Part shown: one piece after another, positions 40,353-49,614 of the stretch
Layout of the letters: the number at the start of each line of letters is the position of its first letter
How positions within the stretch are numbered: the first letter of the stretch is position 1
Assembly (NCBI RefSeq): GCF_016907955.1
Contig: NZ_JAFBCX010000001.1
Location: 682,001 to 746,000 of the forward strand
Source of the DNA: Lentzea nigeriaca
GTDB taxonomy: Bacteria > Actinomycetota > Actinomycetes > Mycobacteriales > Pseudonocardiaceae
Direction: 5' to 3'
Length of the DNA: 64,000 nucleotides
Notes under the pieces: generated by a model
Seen by the model: the letters and a program-made list of their open reading frames with translations, nothing else
The model's database searches: none
What the model was told of the DNA's origin: nothing
Position numbers and translations under genes: made by a program

Positions 40353-41255
40353 CCAGGCGGACAGTTTCAGGCCTGAGGTGAAAGAACGTTCCTCGCCCGT
40401 GACGGGGTCCACGAAGGACAACGTGCGGGCGAGGAGCTGCAGGGGCGAGGAGAAGTCGTCGAGCGGGCGTTCCCGCAGTACCGGGTAGAAGTCGTCGTTC
40501 ACGATCGGCACGCCGAGGCCCGACATGTGCAGGCGCAGCTGGTGGGTGCGGCCGGTCAGTGGCTTCAGGTGGTAGCGGCCCAAGCCGTTCCGATGCTCCA
40601 CAAGGGACACGTGCGTTTCGGCGTTCGGCTCGCCGTCGACCTCGAAGGCGGTGATGATGCCGCGTTCCTTGATGATCCGCGAGCGCACGACGGTGGGAAG
40701 CGTCAGCGATGGTGAGTACGGGGCGATCGCCTCGTACTCCTTGGTGACCAGGCGATCGCGGAACATCGTCTGGTACTTGCCGCGCAGTTCGCGGCGTACC
40801 ACGAACAGGACCAGTCCGGCGGTGACCCGGTCGAGCCGGTGCGCGGGGGAGAGGTCGGGCAGGCCGAGCGAGTCGCGCAGCTTCACCAGCGCGGTCTGCA
40901 TGATGTGCTGACCGCGCGGGATCGTGGCCAGGAAGTGGGGCTTGTCGGCGACCACGATGTCGTCGTCCCGGTACACGACACTGACGTCGAACGGGACGGG
41001 CACCTCGACGGGCAGGTCGCGGTGGAACCAGATGTAGCTGTCGGGCACGAACGGCGCGTCGAGGCCGAGCGGGCCGGAGACCGACCAGATGCGCTCCTCG
41101 CGCAGCATCTCCTCGATCCGCGCCGGAGCCACCCGCGGCAGGCGCTCGACGAGGTGGTCGCGCAGGGACAGCCACGGGCCGTCGGCCGGCAGCTTCAGCC
41201 GCGCGGCGTCCAGGCCGTTGCGCTGGGGGAGAGGGGAGGAGGGTTTGCGTCTCAT
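40347..41255 (-). CDS. RluA family pseudouridine synthase
   Basis: A 302-residue enzyme. The catalytic Asp is in SPAHRLDRVTAGLVLF. VVADKPHFLATIP and the RNA-binding end LTGRTHQLRLHMSGLGVPIV are typical of RluA/RsuA-superfamily synthases. An N-terminal segment (RDHLVERLPRVAPARIEEML) resembles a reduced S4-like region. It would convert uridine to pseudouridine in rRNA or tRNA; the site is unknown. ATG 41255 was chosen because upstream residues are not conserved-looking. Confidence 0.88.
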   Translation of the reverse strand: MRRKPSSPLPQRNGLDAARLKLPADGPWLSLRDHLVERLPRVAPARIEEMLREERIWSVSGPLGLDAPFVPDSYIWFHRDLPVEVPVPFDVSVVYRDDDIVVADKPHFLATIPRGQHIMQTALVKLRDSLGLPDLSPAHRLDRVTAGLVLFVVRRELRGKYQTMFRDRLVTKEYEAIAPYSPSLTLPTVVRSRIIKERGIITAFEVDGEPNAETHVSLVEHRNGLGRYHLKPLTGRTHQLRLHMSGLGVPIVNDDFYPVLRERPLDDFSSPLQLLARTLSFVDPVTGEERSFTSGLKLSAWS

Positions 41256-41348
41256 CGCACCCGTCAGTCTAAATGGTCGGAAAAACCGAACGATATCGCT
41301 CGAAAACATTCGCTGTACCGAAGAGACCTGGTCAGCGAGGCTGTGGAC

Positions 41349-42212
41349 ATGGCGGTCTTCCTGGTCCTCGGTTCGGTCATCTCACTGCAGTTCGGCGCGG
41401 CGTTCGCGAGTCAGCTCTTCGGGCAGATCGGAGCGCCAGGAGCGACGGCGCTGAGGCTCGGCATCGCGGCGTTGATGCTGGCGGTGGTGGCGAAGCCGAA
41501 GTTCCGGCAGGAGACGGTCGTGCTCGGGCTCACCATGGCCGGCATGAACGGGACGTTCTACCTGGCGCTCGACCGGATCCCGCTCGGGGTGGCGGTGACG
41601 ATCGAGTTCCTGGGGCCGCTGGGACTCGCGGCGGTGCTGAGTCGCAGAGCCAGGGACTTCGTGTGGGTCGTGCTGGCGCTCGTCGGCGTGGTGATCCTGG
41701 GGGTGCGCGAGTACACCGGCGCGCAGCTCGACCTGATCGGTGTGGTGCTCGCGTTGTTCGCGGCCGTGTTCTGGGCCTGCTACGTGCTGGCGGGACGCAA
41801 GCTCGCTACGGAAGGGCTGGGCACGGGAGGTCTCGCCGGGGCGAGCCTGATCGCGGCGGCGCTGACGTTGCCGTACGGGCTTTCGACGGCCGGTGCGACG
41901 TTGTTCGAACCCAAGGTCCTGATGCTCGGCACGCTCGTGGCGTTGATGGCCTCCGCGATTCCCTACACGCTGGAGATCAGGGCGCTCAAGACGTTGCAGG
42001 CCAGCACGTTCGGTGTCGTGCTGGCGCTGGAACCCGCTGCCGCCGCGCTCGCCGGCGCGGTGCTGCTGGGGCAGCACCTGAGCCTGATCTCGTTGTGCGC
42101 CATCGCGTTGGTGATCACCGCCGGGGTTGGAGCGGCGCTACGGAAAGCGCCAGCGCCTCGCGAAACGCCCGCACGGCAGGATGCTGACCTCGTCCTGCCC
42201 GTGCCGCAGTGA
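41349..42212 (+). CDS. EamA/RhtA-type membrane transporter
   Basis: A 287-residue protein with ten predicted helices in two EamA repeats: residues about 1-130 (LGSVISLQFGAAFA, GLTMAGMNGTFYLALD, AVTIEFLGPLGLAAVL) and 135-270 (VVLALFAAVFWACYVLAGRK, ALEPAAAALAGAVLLGQ). It resembles RhtA/YdcZ-like amino-acid or metabolite exporters. Its last 98 bases overlap the 3' end of the convergent LysR gene, an unusually long overlap. ATG 41349 was chosen over a GTG two codons earlier. Confidence 0.85.
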   Translation: MAVFLVLGSVISLQFGAAFASQLFGQIGAPGATALRLGIAALMLAVVAKPKFRQETVVLGLTMAGMNGTFYLALDRIPLGVAVTIEFLGPLGLAAVLSRRARDFVWVVLALVGVVILGVREYTGAQLDLIGVVLALFAAVFWACYVLAGRKLATEGLGTGGLAGASLIAAALTLPYGLSTAGATLFEPKVLMLGTLVALMASAIPYTLEIRALKTLQASTFGVVLALEPAAAALAGAVLLGQHLSLISLCAIALVITAGVGAALRKAPAPRETPARQDADLVLPVPQ

Positions 42213-43002
42213 ACAGCAGCCGTGACTGCGGGACCGGCAGTTCGTGCAGGTCGACGGTGACCTCGCGGTCGTACCAGATCAGGTCCGGCAGCAGCGCGAC
42301 CGCGAGGCCGCGTTCCACGAACCGCAGCTTCACGAGCACGTCGGTCGAGGAGAAGCGCACGTCCGGCTCGTAGCCGTTGTGGCGGCACCAGTTCACGTTG
42401 AACGTCCGCTGCGGGAAACCGGTGGGTTCCATGATCCACGGGTAGGAGCCGATCTCGGTGACCGGCAGTCCACGCGGGACGGCCAGCCGGATCGGGTCCC
42501 GGCACAGCTCCCGGTACTCGAGGTCGGCGAAGCGCGCCTCCGGCTGGTCAGGCCACTCCTCACCGAAGACGAGGTCGAAGTCCCTGGCGTTCAAGGCGGA
42601 AAGCGCTTCCGCCGGGTCGAGGACCTGGAACTCGATCCGCAGCGACGGGTGCTCGTCCCGCATGCGGGCGAACGTCGCCGGGATCAACGCCAGTGCCGCG
42701 GTCTGGAACGTGGCGACCCGCAGCGTCCCGGTGATCTCGTGCAGCGACGCCGCGACCTCCGACTCGGCCAGTTCGAGCCTGGCCAGCACCTCCTCGGTGT
42801 GCCGCACCAGAATTTCGGCCTGCGGGGTGAGCTTCACCCGCCTTCCGACCGGTTCCAGGAGCGGCACGCCGACCTCGGTCTCCAGCAACGACAGCTGCTG
42901 TGACACCGACGACGGGCTGTAGTTCAACGCCTGTGCGACGGCCGCGAGCGTGCCCCGTTGGGAAAGCTCGCGCAACAGCCGCAGTCGATGGAGGTCGAAC
43001 AT
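42115..43002 (-). CDS. LysR family transcriptional regulator
   Basis: A 295-residue regulator with the N-terminal winged helix-turn-helix (RLLRELSQRGTLAAVAQALN, YSPSSVSQQLSLLETEVG, residues about 5-60). A substrate-binding-type domain follows (LRVATFQTAALALIPATFAR, DFDLVFGEEWPDQ, VERGLAVALLPDLIWYD). It is convergent with and overlaps the EamA exporter gene, so it could regulate it, although LysR genes usually lie divergent to targets. The divergent neighbour is a secreted jelly-roll protein, across an 80-base promoter region. Confidence 0.9.
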   Translation of the reverse strand: MFDLHRLRLLRELSQRGTLAAVAQALNYSPSSVSQQLSLLETEVGVPLLEPVGRRVKLTPQAEILVRHTEEVLARLELAESEVAASLHEITGTLRVATFQTAALALIPATFARMRDEHPSLRIEFQVLDPAEALSALNARDFDLVFGEEWPDQPEARFADLEYRELCRDPIRLAVPRGLPVTEIGSYPWIMEPTGFPQRTFNVNWCRHNGYEPDVRFSSTDVLVKLRFVERGLAVALLPDLIWYDREVTVDLHELPVPQSRLLFTAARAGRGQHPAVRAFREALALSVAPLQPRR

Positions 43003-43082
43003 CAGATCATTATCCGATAAGGTGCCGCTACCGCCCCCTGAGAACGCGTGCTGTCGTCAGCACGCTTTGAGGAGGTATCGGT

Positions 43083-43685
43083 ATGTCCAAACGACTCCGC
43101 ATCGCCGCGGGGCTCGCTCTGGCGACCGGTCTGCTCGCGGCGGGTTCTCCCGCACTGGCACAGGTGGAATCGGGCCCGTGGACCAGCTACTCGCCGTCGT
43201 TCAGCGTGCAGCAACGCGGCTGCGGCACGGTCAGCGACCTCACGTTCCGGCTCACCTGCTCGACCGCGAGCGGAGATCAGCGTGCCGAGCGCCGGTACGC
43301 CACGTACACCGGCGGCACGCGGCAGTTCGAGGGCAGCTTCCGGATCACGAGTCTCGGCGGCAGCCGCATCAGTCTCAAGCAGACGTTCAAGGACGACCCC
43401 GGTGCGGGTCCGTACTTCATGCTCGCCGTGGAACGCGGCGGCCGGTTGTACGCCGTGCACGGTGGCGACACCATCGCCACGGGAGCGACCGTCGGCACGA
43501 CCGTGCGCGTGAACACCGTGCACGTCGTCGGCAGCACGCATCGCACCTACATCAACGGCTCGCAGAAGCACTCGGTCTCGAGCTCCGGCGGGAACTTCTA
43601 CGACAAGTTCGGCGCGTACCGGACCGCGAGCGGCCAGGGACCGGCGACGGTCGTCTGGAGCAACATCCGGTTCTGGCGCAAGTGA
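43083..43685 (+). CDS. secreted jelly-roll (lyase-like) protein
   Basis: A 200-residue exported protein. Signal peptide MSKRLRIAAGLALATGLLAA, then a predicted all-beta fold (FEGSFRITSLGGSRISLKQT, PYFMLAVERGGRLYAVHGG, VRVNTVHVVGSTHRTYINGS) ending FGAYRTASGQGPATVVWSNI and RFWRK. The end pattern resembles concanavalin-like polysaccharide-lyase folds, but I cannot assign a family or reaction. GAGGAGG-like bases (43068-43075) precede ATG 43083. Its stop overlaps the next start as GTGA, so the two are coupled. Confidence 0.7.
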   Translation: MSKRLRIAAGLALATGLLAAGSPALAQVESGPWTSYSPSFSVQQRGCGTVSDLTFRLTCSTASGDQRAERRYATYTGGTRQFEGSFRITSLGGSRISLKQTFKDDPGAGPYFMLAVERGGRLYAVHGGDTIATGATVGTTVRVNTVHVVGSTHRTYINGSQKHSVSSSGGNFYDKFGAYRTASGQGPATVVWSNIRFWRK

Positions 43686-44353
43686 TCTCCAGGCTCACTC
43701 TGGCGGGACTGCTGTTCCTGGCTGCCTGCGGCCAGGAGCGGCAGGACCCCGTGCTGACGTCCGAGCTGACCTCGCCCACCGACGTGACGCTGCACTGGCG
43801 TCCGGACGCGGGAGCGGCCGGGCAGGTCGTCGAGTACGCGAACGCGGCCGACGGCGACTACGTGGTCCTGGAGTTCGTCCCGCCGGGCAGGAACTCCTAC
43901 CGGCATCCGGACCTGATCCCGGAAACCCAGTTCTACTACCGGGTCCGGCCGTTCGCCGGGCCCGCGTCGGCCACTGTGGACATCACGTTGCCGCCGGGTG
44001 ACGAGGTGCCGGAGGCCGACGGGCACGAGTGGGCGCAACCGCGCAAGGGCGGTGGGGGCACGCATCCGGTGTCGTCACCAGAGGCGGTGCCGGGGAACCT
44101 GAAGGCGGAGGTGAAGCACGCCAACGGGATCCTGTTCACGTGGGAGGACCACGCGTCCGACGAGGAGGGGTACCTGATCGAGCTCAAGCCCGCGGGCGCG
44201 GCGGACTACCGCGTCGCGGCGCAGCTCGATCCGGACGTCACCTCGTTCGGGCTGGTCACACTCCCAGACGAGAAAACCGCGACGTATCGGGTGCGGCCTT
44301 TCCGTTTCGGATCGCCGTCGAACCTGACGCATCAGAAGACGGGGAAGGTCTGA
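43682..44353 (+). CDS. lipoprotein with two fibronectin type III-like domains
   Basis: A 223-residue lipoprotein. The lipobox is LLFLAACGQ (Cys16). Two beta-sandwich repeats follow: about 28-105 (SPTDVTLHWRPDAGAAGQVV ... FYYRVRPFAGP) and about 135-215 (GILFTWEDHASDEEGYLIEL ... ATYRVRPFRFG), separated by a charged Gly-rich linker. The GTG start overlaps the stop of the secreted jelly-roll gene. A cell-surface carbohydrate- or protein-binding partner for it is likely, as inference. The last 98 bases overlap a small convergent gene. Confidence 0.8.
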   Translation: MISRLTLAGLLFLAACGQERQDPVLTSELTSPTDVTLHWRPDAGAAGQVVEYANAADGDYVVLEFVPPGRNSYRHPDLIPETQFYYRVRPFAGPASATVDITLPPGDEVPEADGHEWAQPRKGGGGTHPVSSPEAVPGNLKAEVKHANGILFTWEDHASDEEGYLIELKPAGAADYRVAAQLDPDVTSFGLVTLPDEKTATYRVRPFRFGSPSNLTHQKTGKV

Positions 44354-44522
44354 GCGCGTGTCTGGCGCTCCACGTGCTCGCGGCGAACAGTAACGCCGCG
44401 AGCACGTAGGGCCACGAGGCGTGTTCGGTGACGGCGAGGCCGATGTCGATCATGGCCAGCAGTCCGAAAACGGCGCTGAGCAGCCACCACGTCAGGTGAT
44501 CTTCGTGCGCAGGGGAGGTCAT
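44256..44522 (-). CDS. small two-TM membrane protein
   Basis: An 88-residue protein with two predicted helices (WWLLSAVFGLLAMIDIGLAV and WPYVLAALLFAASTWSARHA) and a Ser-rich polar tail. No family recognised. It overlaps the 3' end of the convergent lipoprotein gene by 98 bases. The tail in that overlap is low-complexity and may be an accidental extension. It lies 10 bases past the next minus-strand start region, so operon structure is unclear. Confidence 0.5.
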   Translation of the reverse strand: MTSPAHEDHLTWWLLSAVFGLLAMIDIGLAVTEHASWPYVLAALLFAASTWSARHALRPSPSSDASGSTAIRNGKAAPDTSRFSRLGV

Positions 44523-44532
44523 GAGGGCCGGG

Positions 44533-45189
44533 TTACCCCTTTTCGGGCTCCCTCACACCTACTTCTTCCTCTTTTTTCTCGCCGCGGCGTCGCATGAACC
44601 CGAAGCCGGGGATGCCGAGGATCGCCTGGCGCATGTCGCTCGTGACCTCGAGCAGCTGGTGCACCTCAGGGCCGACCCTGTCCAGCGTCGCGAGGATCGG
44701 CAGGATGTCGTTGGTGAGGTGCTCGGTCAGCACGGGCAGCTCGTCGACGAGCTTGATCGCGGCCTCGACCTCATGCGGCGAGAGCTCCTCCACGAACCGC
44801 TTCGCGAGCGGCTGCGCCTGCCTGGCGATCGGCTCGTAGATGCCGATCAGCTCGTTGGCCGTGTGCGCGGTGTGGCCGGCCGTCGCGACGACCTGCGCCG
44901 CCCGTTCCGCGACGTCACCCGCGCTGGCCGTGATCGCGCGGACCTCGTCGACCGCCTTCTCCGCGTCCGCCACGACGTGCCCGGTGCGGTCGACCAGCTC
45001 GTCCGCCTTCTTCACGATGCCGTCGATGGCGTCGACCGTGCCGCTGACCTTGCGGACGAGCTGCTCGACCTCGCCGATGAGGTTGAGCACGCGGCCGGGT
45101 ACGGCGGCTGCCGTCGCGGTCGTCTCGATCGCGGTGTTGATCGCGGTGTTGAGCGCCTGCCTGGCCAGTCCCATGCCGGGGATCTCCAT
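44533..45189 (-). CDS. coiled-coil / helical protein of unknown function
   Basis: A 218-residue almost wholly helical protein with long heptad-like stretches (VLNLIGEVEQLVRKVSGTVD, IVKKADELVDRTGHVVADAE, LVDELPVLTEHLTNDILPIL). It starts MEIPGMGLARQALNTA and ends in a charged RRRGEKKEEE tail. Similar actinobacterial proteins have sometimes carried a RuBisCO name without any supporting motif; nothing here supports that. ATG 45189 was chosen over longer frames. Confidence 0.65.
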   Translation of the reverse strand: MEIPGMGLARQALNTAINTAIETTATAAAVPGRVLNLIGEVEQLVRKVSGTVDAIDGIVKKADELVDRTGHVVADAEKAVDEVRAITASAGDVAERAAQVVATAGHTAHTANELIGIYEPIARQAQPLAKRFVEELSPHEVEAAIKLVDELPVLTEHLTNDILPILATLDRVGPEVHQLLEVTSDMRQAILGIPGFGFMRRRGEKKEEEVGVREPEKG

Positions 45190-45374
45190 ACGACCACTTT
45201 GCCCTATGTGTTGATCGGTTCGGGGGAACGCCATTCGGAATCCGGAAGTGTCAGACCCCGTCATTACATTCCTTGATGTCGGCCAGTCGGCTGACCGGGC
45301 GATCCGGGAACCGTCCACCGTCCGAAGTTGTCAGAGTCGGGGGTTAGCATCCCCGGCGGGCGAGGGAGGCGCAC

Positions 45375-47549
45375 ATGGCTTGGTGGCACCGGATCAGACG
45401 CATTATCTCCGGTGGAGGGCGGGAGTCGGCGAGTTTCGTCGCGGCACTGCTGGGTGTTCTCGTGCTCGCGGGCGCGGCGCTGGGGCAGGGCATCTCGCGG
45501 ACGTCGGTGGCGGTGTCCGACGGGCTGACCTGGCTGGGCGACGACCAGCGCGGTGAGGTCGTGCAGATCAACCCGGTGTCGGGCAAGCCGCAGACGCGGC
45601 TGCAGATCAGCGGTCCCGACTCGCAGCTGGAGATCGCGCAGGAGGACGGCCGCCTGATCGTGCTGAACCGGCGCACGGGCGAGATCACCGTCATCGACCT
45701 GGCGACGCTGCTCGCGTCCGGCAGGCGGCAGGCGCCGCCCGGTGCGTCGAGCAAGGTGCTGGTCGCGAACGGAATGGTGTTCGTCGTCGACCGCGCGTCC
45801 GGCACGATCCACACCGCCGATCCGTTGACGCTGGCCGACGTCGGGCAGACGTGGGAGGCCGGTCAGCCGCTGGCCGATGCCGTCGTCGACGAGCGCGGCG
45901 TGCTGTGGCTGGTCGATCACGGCGGCACGTTGCGGTCGCTCGACTGGTCCGACGACGAGGAGCGGTTCCGCGAGCGTTCGCAGCGCCAGATCAGCGGTGC
46001 GGGGCCGCGCACCGTGCTGGTGCCCCACGACCAGGGCGTCACGCTGATCGGCCTCGACGGCGGTGTCGTCGTGCGCGACGGCACGGGTGAGGACGTGTCG
46101 AGGTCGACCGACCGCACCGATGCCGAGGTGATCGCGGCGCAGACCGCGCCGACGGACCTCGTGCCCGCGTCGGTGCCCGACTCGTCCGTCGTCGTGCTCG
46201 TCGTCGACGGGCAGGTGCTGCGCGTCGACGTCGGTGCGAGGGGCTGCCCGAAGCCCGGCAGGCCCGCGGTGTTCCGCGACAAGGTCTACGTGCCCTGCAA
46301 GGGATCCGGCAAGGTCATCATCCTCGACCGTGGTGGCAGCCGCGGCGGTGACGACGTGAAGACGTCCGGCGGCGCCGACCCCGAGCTGGTGTTCGACGAC
46401 GGCCGGTTGTTCGTGAACGTGCCGGGTTCCTCGACCGGTGTGCTCGTGGACGCGGACGGTGCGACGCGGTCGTTGACGATCCGCAGCCCGGAGCTGCCGG
46501 TGAAGGACCCGGACCGCTCGCCGCCGCCCTCGGTGCCGCCGCCTCCGCCGCCGAACCCGAACGAGCCGACGAAGCCGCCGCGCAACCCGGGTAATTCCGG
46601 CAACCCCGGCAACAACAACGGGTCGCCCGATGTGCCGACGCCTCCGTCGTCGTCCACACCGCCGTCTTCCTCAGGCGGATCGGCACCTGCCGCTCCCGCG
46701 GGCGTGACGGTGCGGGAGAAGTCGCGCAGCGCCTCGGCGGTGGTCGTGACGGTGAGCTGGAGCGCGGTCTCCTCGACGGATCCGATCGTGGGTTACACCG
46801 TGACGGGTTCCGGCTCGTTCAGCGGTGGCTCGGTGTCGGCGCAGTCGGCCGGTACGTCGGCTGACTTGTCGTTGCCGTGCACGGGTTCCACGTTCTGCAC
46901 GAGCGGCAGGCTGGACGTGACGGTACGTGCGTCGACGGCGACTCAGGCCGGTGCCGCGGGCATGGCGGCGTTCACGGTGACGGCGCCGAACAACCCGCCA
47001 CCGCCGCAGCCGACGACCACGACGCCGCCGCCGAACAACCCTCCGCCCAACCCGCCCCCGCCCAACCCGACGCCCACGACCACGACGACCACGCCTCCTC
47101 CTCCGCCTCCTCCACCACCGCCGTCGTTACCGACCGCTGGTGCCGTGGTGATCACAGGTTTCTCCGGCGGAGTCCGGATGCCGACGCGCCAGGTGAACAT
47201 GGCGCCACCCGCGGACTGGGCGAACCACAACGGCCGGTGTGAGGTCGTGAACACGACGCAGGGCTACGCGGTCGGCATTCCGTGCAACGCCACCACCGCG
47301 CGGATCGACCTGGAGGAAGGCTCGAACCGCATCGTCGTGCGCGCCTACGCGGCGTCCGGCGCAGGGCAGGTCGACTCGGCGGCGAAGACCGTCAACTACA
47401 TCGCGGACGAGTGCGCGGGCAAGCCGTCGTGCATCCCGCGCGCGGCTCCGGCGGGCGCTGGGACCGCGCCGATGGGCGCGGGTGGACTGGGTTTGCTGGC
47501 GGCTGCGTTCCTGCTGCGCATCGGTGTTCGTAGAGAAGAGGACAAGTGA
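45375..47549 (+). CDS. membrane-anchored beta-propeller / fibronectin type III surface protein
   Basis: A 724-residue extracytoplasmic protein. The N-terminal helix (ESASFVAALLGVLVLAGAAL) is followed by a repeat-rich region of propeller type (about 45-375: QINPVSGKPQTRLQ, VIDLATLLAS, VTLIGLDGGVVV). Two Pro-rich linkers flank a fibronectin III-like domain (about 438-535). A second beta domain (about 590-680) and a C-terminal helix (GGLGLLAAAFLLRIGVRREE) follow. It heads the MoxR-DUF58-transglutaminase operon and overlaps moxR by GTGA. It is probably the surface component of the system. Confidence 0.8.
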   Translation: MAWWHRIRRIISGGGRESASFVAALLGVLVLAGAALGQGISRTSVAVSDGLTWLGDDQRGEVVQINPVSGKPQTRLQISGPDSQLEIAQEDGRLIVLNRRTGEITVIDLATLLASGRRQAPPGASSKVLVANGMVFVVDRASGTIHTADPLTLADVGQTWEAGQPLADAVVDERGVLWLVDHGGTLRSLDWSDDEERFRERSQRQISGAGPRTVLVPHDQGVTLIGLDGGVVVRDGTGEDVSRSTDRTDAEVIAAQTAPTDLVPASVPDSSVVVLVVDGQVLRVDVGARGCPKPGRPAVFRDKVYVPCKGSGKVIILDRGGSRGGDDVKTSGGADPELVFDDGRLFVNVPGSSTGVLVDADGATRSLTIRSPELPVKDPDRSPPPSVPPPPPPNPNEPTKPPRNPGNSGNPGNNNGSPDVPTPPSSSTPPSSSGGSAPAAPAGVTVREKSRSASAVVVTVSWSAVSSTDPIVGYTVTGSGSFSGGSVSAQSAGTSADLSLPCTGSTFCTSGRLDVTVRASTATQAGAAGMAAFTVTAPNNPPPPQPTTTTPPPNNPPPNPPPPNPTPTTTTTTPPPPPPPPPPSLPTAGAVVITGFSGGVRMPTRQVNMAPPADWANHNGRCEVVNTTQGYAVGIPCNATTARIDLEEGSNRIVVRAYAASGAGQVDSAAKTVNYIADECAGKPSCIPRAAPAGAGTAPMGAGGLGLLAAAFLLRIGVRREEDK

Positions 47550-48511
47550 TCGACACCGGAGAGGTCTCGGCCTTCCGCGACCTCCACACCCGGCTCGGTG
47601 ACGCCGTCGAGAGCGCGGTGCGCGGCAAGCGCGACGTGATCGACCTGGTGCTGGTGGCGATGTTCGCGGGCGGCCACGTGCTGCTGGAGGACGTGCCCGG
47701 CACCGGCAAGACGACGCTGGCGCGGGCGGTGGCGGGGGCGTTGGGCGGTCTGTCGCGGCGTGTGCAGTTCACGCCGGACCTGCTGCCGTCCGACGTCACG
47801 GGCACCTCGGTCTACGACCCGCAGACCGGGCAGATCCGGTTCCGGCCGGGGCCGGTGTTCGCGAACATCGTGCTGGCGGACGAGATCAACCGCGCGGCGG
47901 CGAAGACGCAGTCGGCGTTGCTGGAGGTCATGGAGGAGCGGACCGTCACGATCGACGGCGTCGGGCACGCGGTGCCCGACCCGTTCCTCGTGGTGGCGAC
48001 GCAGAACCCGATCGACCTCGACGGCACCTACCGGTTGCCGGAGGCGCAGCTGGACAGGTTCATGCTGCGCACGTCGATCGGCTATCCGTCGGTGGCCGAC
48101 GAGCTGGACGTGTTACGTCCCGGCAGCGGCGCGGGCCGGATCGCCGACGTGCGGACGGTGACGTCGCCGCGCGAGGTGAGCGCGTTCAGCGGGCGGTTGT
48201 CGTTGCTGCACGTGGCAGATCCGATCCTGCAGTACATCTCGGCCCTGGGCACGGGAACGCGGTCGGACGAGCGGCTGCGCCTCGGCACGTCGACCCGTGG
48301 CCTGCGCACGCTCGTGCGGTGCGCGCAGGTGTACGCGGCGTCGAAGGGCAGGCATTTCGTGGTGCCGCAGGACATCCAGGACATCGCGGACCCGGTGCTC
48401 GCCCACCGCCTGGTGCTGACGCGGGAGAGCGTGCTGGCGGGCGTGACGACGTCCGAGGTGCTGGCCGACGTGCTCTCGGGCGTGCCGGTGCCCAAGCCCG
48501 CGGCGCAATGA
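47546..48511 (+). CDS. MoxR-type AAA+ ATPase
   Basis: A 321-residue AAA+ protein. Walker A is LEDVPGTGKTT (K55), Walker B VLADEINRA, sensor 1 VVATQNPID, and arginine-finger region RLPEAQLDRFMLR. MoxR proteins act as chaperone-like ATPases that help assemble or activate VWA/DUF58 partners. The partner is encoded directly downstream. GTG 47546 overlaps the previous stop (GTGA, 47546-47549); its own stop overlaps the DUF58 start (ATGA, 48508-48511). Confidence 0.93.
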   Translation: MIDTGEVSAFRDLHTRLGDAVESAVRGKRDVIDLVLVAMFAGGHVLLEDVPGTGKTTLARAVAGALGGLSRRVQFTPDLLPSDVTGTSVYDPQTGQIRFRPGPVFANIVLADEINRAAAKTQSALLEVMEERTVTIDGVGHAVPDPFLVVATQNPIDLDGTYRLPEAQLDRFMLRTSIGYPSVADELDVLRPGSGAGRIADVRTVTSPREVSAFSGRLSLLHVADPILQYISALGTGTRSDERLRLGTSTRGLRTLVRCAQVYAASKGRHFVVPQDIQDIADPVLAHRLVLTRESVLAGVTTSEVLADVLSGVPVPKPAAQ

Positions 48512-49614
48512 GACTCACCCTGCGCGGCACCGGAACCGCGGTGCTGGGCGTGCTGATGCTCGGCGTGGGCCTGTGGTGGCGCTACGCGGGCATGGCGGCG
48601 TTCGGCCTCGCCCTGTCCGCCCTGGTGCTCGCCTCGGTCGTCTCGGTGCTGGTCGCGTCACCGCTGACGGTCTCGCGGACAGTGCGCCCGCGCACCGTGC
48701 CACGTCTGGCGCGGTGCAGCGGGCGGCTGGAACTGTCCGCGACGGGCAGGTGGCCGGTGGCGCTGGACGCCGTGGACATGGTGGCGGGCGCGCCTTCCGC
48801 CGTGGACGTGCCGCTGCTCAAGCCGGGCGTGACCGAAGCGGTCGACTACGCGATCCCGACGCAACGCCGCGGCGTGTTCGACGTCGGCCCGTTGACGTTG
48901 CGGCGCAAGGGCTTGGCCGGCCTGGCACAGGCCCGCACGGTGCTCGGCGAGGTGGTGCAGGTGCGGGTCGTGCCCCGCGTGCTGCAGGTGCGGGGCCTGC
49001 CGTCCGGTGCCCGCCGAGGCCAGGTGGGCGCCGACGAACGCGTGGAGCGCGGCGGCACGGACCTGGTGGGCCTGCGCGAATACGTGCCAGGCGACGACCT
49101 GCGACGCCTGCACTGGGCGACGTCCGCACGCACCGGCACGCTGATGATCCGCGAGGACGCCGACCCCGCGCGTCCGCACCTGGCCGTGCTGCTCGACGAC
49201 AACTCCGCCTCGTACGAACAGGAACAGCGCTTCGAGGAGGCGGTGGAGGTGGCGGCGTCGCTGGTCACCTCCGCCCTGGAGCAGGGCCATCCGGTGCGCC
49301 TGCTGACGTCGTCCGGCGGCACCGACATCGAGGAGACCCAGGACTCCGCGCCGATCCTCGCGGCCCTGGCAGACCTGGAACTGCAGGGCACCGATGGTCG
49401 CCCGACCGTACCGGTGCGGGACCTCGACGTGGTCGCCGTGGTCAGCGGCGCGGTCGTGCCCGCGCTGGTGCTGGAGGCGGGGCGGGCCGCGTTCGGCACC
49501 GTGCTGGTGGTGGACGAGCAGCGTCCGGTGGGGGCGGTCGGGTCGGTGCTGGTGATCAGCGGTGCTCGGGCGGAGGACCTGGTCGACTCGTGGAACGCGG
49601 TGGTGGCGCGGTGA
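48508..49614 (+). CDS. DUF58 membrane protein (MoxR partner)
   Basis: A 368-residue protein with two N-terminal helices (GTAVLGVLMLGVGLWWRY and MAAFGLALSALVLASVVSVL). The DUF58 signature GTDLVGLREYVPGDDLRRLH and WATSARTGTLMIRE is present, followed by a VWA-like C-terminal domain (HLAVLLDDNSASYEQEQRF). DUF58-MoxR pairs are widespread; their target is poorly known. ATG 48508 overlaps the moxR stop. The stop (49612-49614) overlaps the GTG of the 49-residue frame. Confidence 0.9.
   Translation: MRLTLRGTGTAVLGVLMLGVGLWWRYAGMAAFGLALSALVLASVVSVLVASPLTVSRTVRPRTVPRLARCSGRLELSATGRWPVALDAVDMVAGAPSAVDVPLLKPGVTEAVDYAIPTQRRGVFDVGPLTLRRKGLAGLAQARTVLGEVVQVRVVPRVLQVRGLPSGARRGQVGADERVERGGTDLVGLREYVPGDDLRRLHWATSARTGTLMIREDADPARPHLAVLLDDNSASYEQEQRFEEAVEVAASLVTSALEQGHPVRLLTSSGGTDIEETQDSAPILAALADLELQGTDGRPTVPVRDLDVVAVVSGAVVPALVLEAGRAAFGTVLVVDEQRPVGAVGSVLVISGARAEDLVDSWNAVVAR

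Noticed and set aside
44533..45189. RuBisCO large subunit
   Set aside because: The protein is a helical coiled-coil with no RuBisCO motif.
46520..47130. Repetitive proline/threonine coding tracts that look like tandem repeats
   Set aside because: They are linker regions of the surface protein with irregular units; no CRISPR-like spacing or autonomous repeat.
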